Positions 5,419 to 6,099 of a DNA stretch of 6,099 nucleotides are shown one piece after another. The translations under genes were made by a program, and so were the position numbers. The notes below the pieces were generated by a model that made no database searches, had not been told where the DNA came from, and was given only the letters and a program-made list of their open reading frames with translations. Location: positions 1 through 6,099 of the forward strand of contig WUAJ01000148.1 of NCBI GenBank assembly GCA_009827215.1. The letters run 5' to 3'. The first letter of the stretch is position 1, and each line of letters begins with the position of its first letter. This stretch comes from Phycisphaeraceae bacterium. GTDB lineage: Bacteria; Planctomycetota; Phycisphaerae; Phycisphaerales; UBA1924.

Positions 5419-6099
5419 GGGAGTGCCTCGATGAGCATTTGTTTGGTTTCTTGGAGCGATGCGCGGACTCTTGCGCCGGCGGCTCTTGCGTGTCCTCCGC
5501 CGCCGAGGGATTGGCAGACCTGGTTGACATCGACGGCGGGCTTACTGTTCCACTCGCCTTCCTTGGAGCGGAGTGAGATTTTGGTGAAGGTGCCTTCGGA
5601 GTCGTGTTGTTCGTTGAGGAGGGCAACGACGCGGATGGCTTCGATGGATTGGGGGATGTCTACGAATCCTCCTGAGTCTCCGGGTGCGGCTTTGGTTGCT
5701 TTGAAGTCTTCGAGGGTGAGGGTCATGATGGCGGCGTTTTTGTCTTTGATGAGGTCGAGGGAGTCGAGGGCTCGTGCCATGAGTTTGAGTCGTGGGGCGC
5801 GGTCGCGTTGGTAGAGCATCGCGAAGAGTGCGTTGTGATCGACTCCGGCATCGAGGAGTTGTCCGGCGAGGCGCATGACGCGGCCGTCGACGTTGGAGTG
5901 CTTGAACCATCCGGTGTCGGTGGCGAGTCCGACATAGAGAGGGGTTGCGATATCGACGGGGAGTTGGTCTGGGGACTGGACTCCGAGGACATGGCAGCAG
6001 ATCTCGGCGACGGGTTGCACGACGGCGGCGGCTTTGGTGTCGAGGAGTCGTCTTGTGGAGATTTCGGAGTTGCCTTGCAGGTGGTGGTCGACGATGGTG
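5415..6099 (-). CDS. nrnA: DHH/DHHA1 phosphoesterase, NrnA-type nanoRNase / pAp phosphatase (partial, N-terminus beyond window)
   Basis: The visible 227 residues are the middle and C-terminal part of a protein usually about 310-350 residues long. NrnA-type enzymes degrade 2-5 nt RNA fragments and remove the 3' phosphate from pAp in the cytoplasm, using Mn2+ bound by the DHH domain. The DHH motif itself is at the right edge (TIVDHH, codons 6098-6081), and the motif IV sequence LYVGLATDTGWF is at 5939-5904. The DHHA1 substrate-binding domain carries the glycine-rich loop GGGGHARAAGA at 5504-5472, which is diagnostic of the family. The frame runs open to the window edge, so the start is not seen; the GTG at 6020 is an internal codon, not the start. 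Its stop overlaps the GTG of the methyltransferase gene by four bases, so the two are co-transcribed and translationally coupled. Confidence 0.9.
   Translation of the reverse strand, partial: TIVDHHLQGNSEISTRRLLDTKAAAVVQPVAEICCHVLGVQSPDQLPVDIATPLYVGLATDTGWFKHSNVDGRVMRLAGQLLDAGVDHNALFAMLYQRDRAPRLKLMARALDSLDLIKDKNAAIMTLTLEDFKATKAAPGDSGGFVDIPQSIEAIRVVALLNEQHDSEGTFTKISLRSKEGEWNSKPAVDVNQVCQSLGGGGHARAAGARVRASLQETKQMLIEALP

Noticed and set aside
4559..5626. Minus-strand open frame of 355 codons across the methyltransferase and nrnA
   Set aside because: It is out of frame with both well-supported proteins and its product is a low-complexity Arg/His/Thr/Pro string typical of a shadow frame.

Overview
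The window looks like chromosomal DNA from a flagellated, moderately GC-rich bacterium. The flgF-flgG-flgA order, the diverged FlgF, and the dispersed-looking CACGGCTTG/CAAGCCGTG palindromes suggest a planctomycete of the Phycisphaerae type. That lineage call is an inference from sequence style, not from a marker gene.

Layout. From 1 to 2452 the minus strand carries a flagellar basal-body block, transcribed right to left: flgF (proximal rod), flgG (distal rod) and flgA (periplasmic P-ring chaperone, cut by the left window edge). The genes are 19 and 10 nt apart. A good sigma-54-like promoter (CTGGCACG-N4-TTGTG) lies about 65-80 nt upstream of flgF. Beyond it, at 2570-2672, are two palindromic repeat units in inverted orientation. 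A small same-strand gene (start 3047) reads through this repeat and into the start of flgF, so its C-terminal half looks acquired rather than ancestral.

The divergent intergenic region 3048-3242 is very G-rich on the plus strand. It contains a canonical four-run G-quadruplex motif and a TACAAT-like -10 box for the minus-strand gene. The plus strand then carries one long gene (3243-4502) with clearly lower GC than both flanks. It encodes a 419-residue protein whose C-terminal part resembles an Apea-like HEPN domain with an intact R-x4-H motif (RSNIVH). It is probably a horizontally acquired, stand-alone RNase-type protein, possibly for defence.

From 4531 to the right edge the minus strand carries two translationally coupled genes. 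One is a DHH/DHHA1 phosphoesterase of the NrnA type (5' end outside the window). The other is an N4/N6-type DNA methyltransferase whose GTG start overlaps the nrnA stop (GTGA). No restriction enzyme is visible.

How the genes relate: the flagellar genes form one rod and P-ring assembly module; nrnA and the methyltransferase form a second transcription unit; the HEPN gene sits between them as an apparent insertion with no partner gene in view. No RNA genes, CRISPR arrays, IS elements or convincing rho-independent terminators were found.
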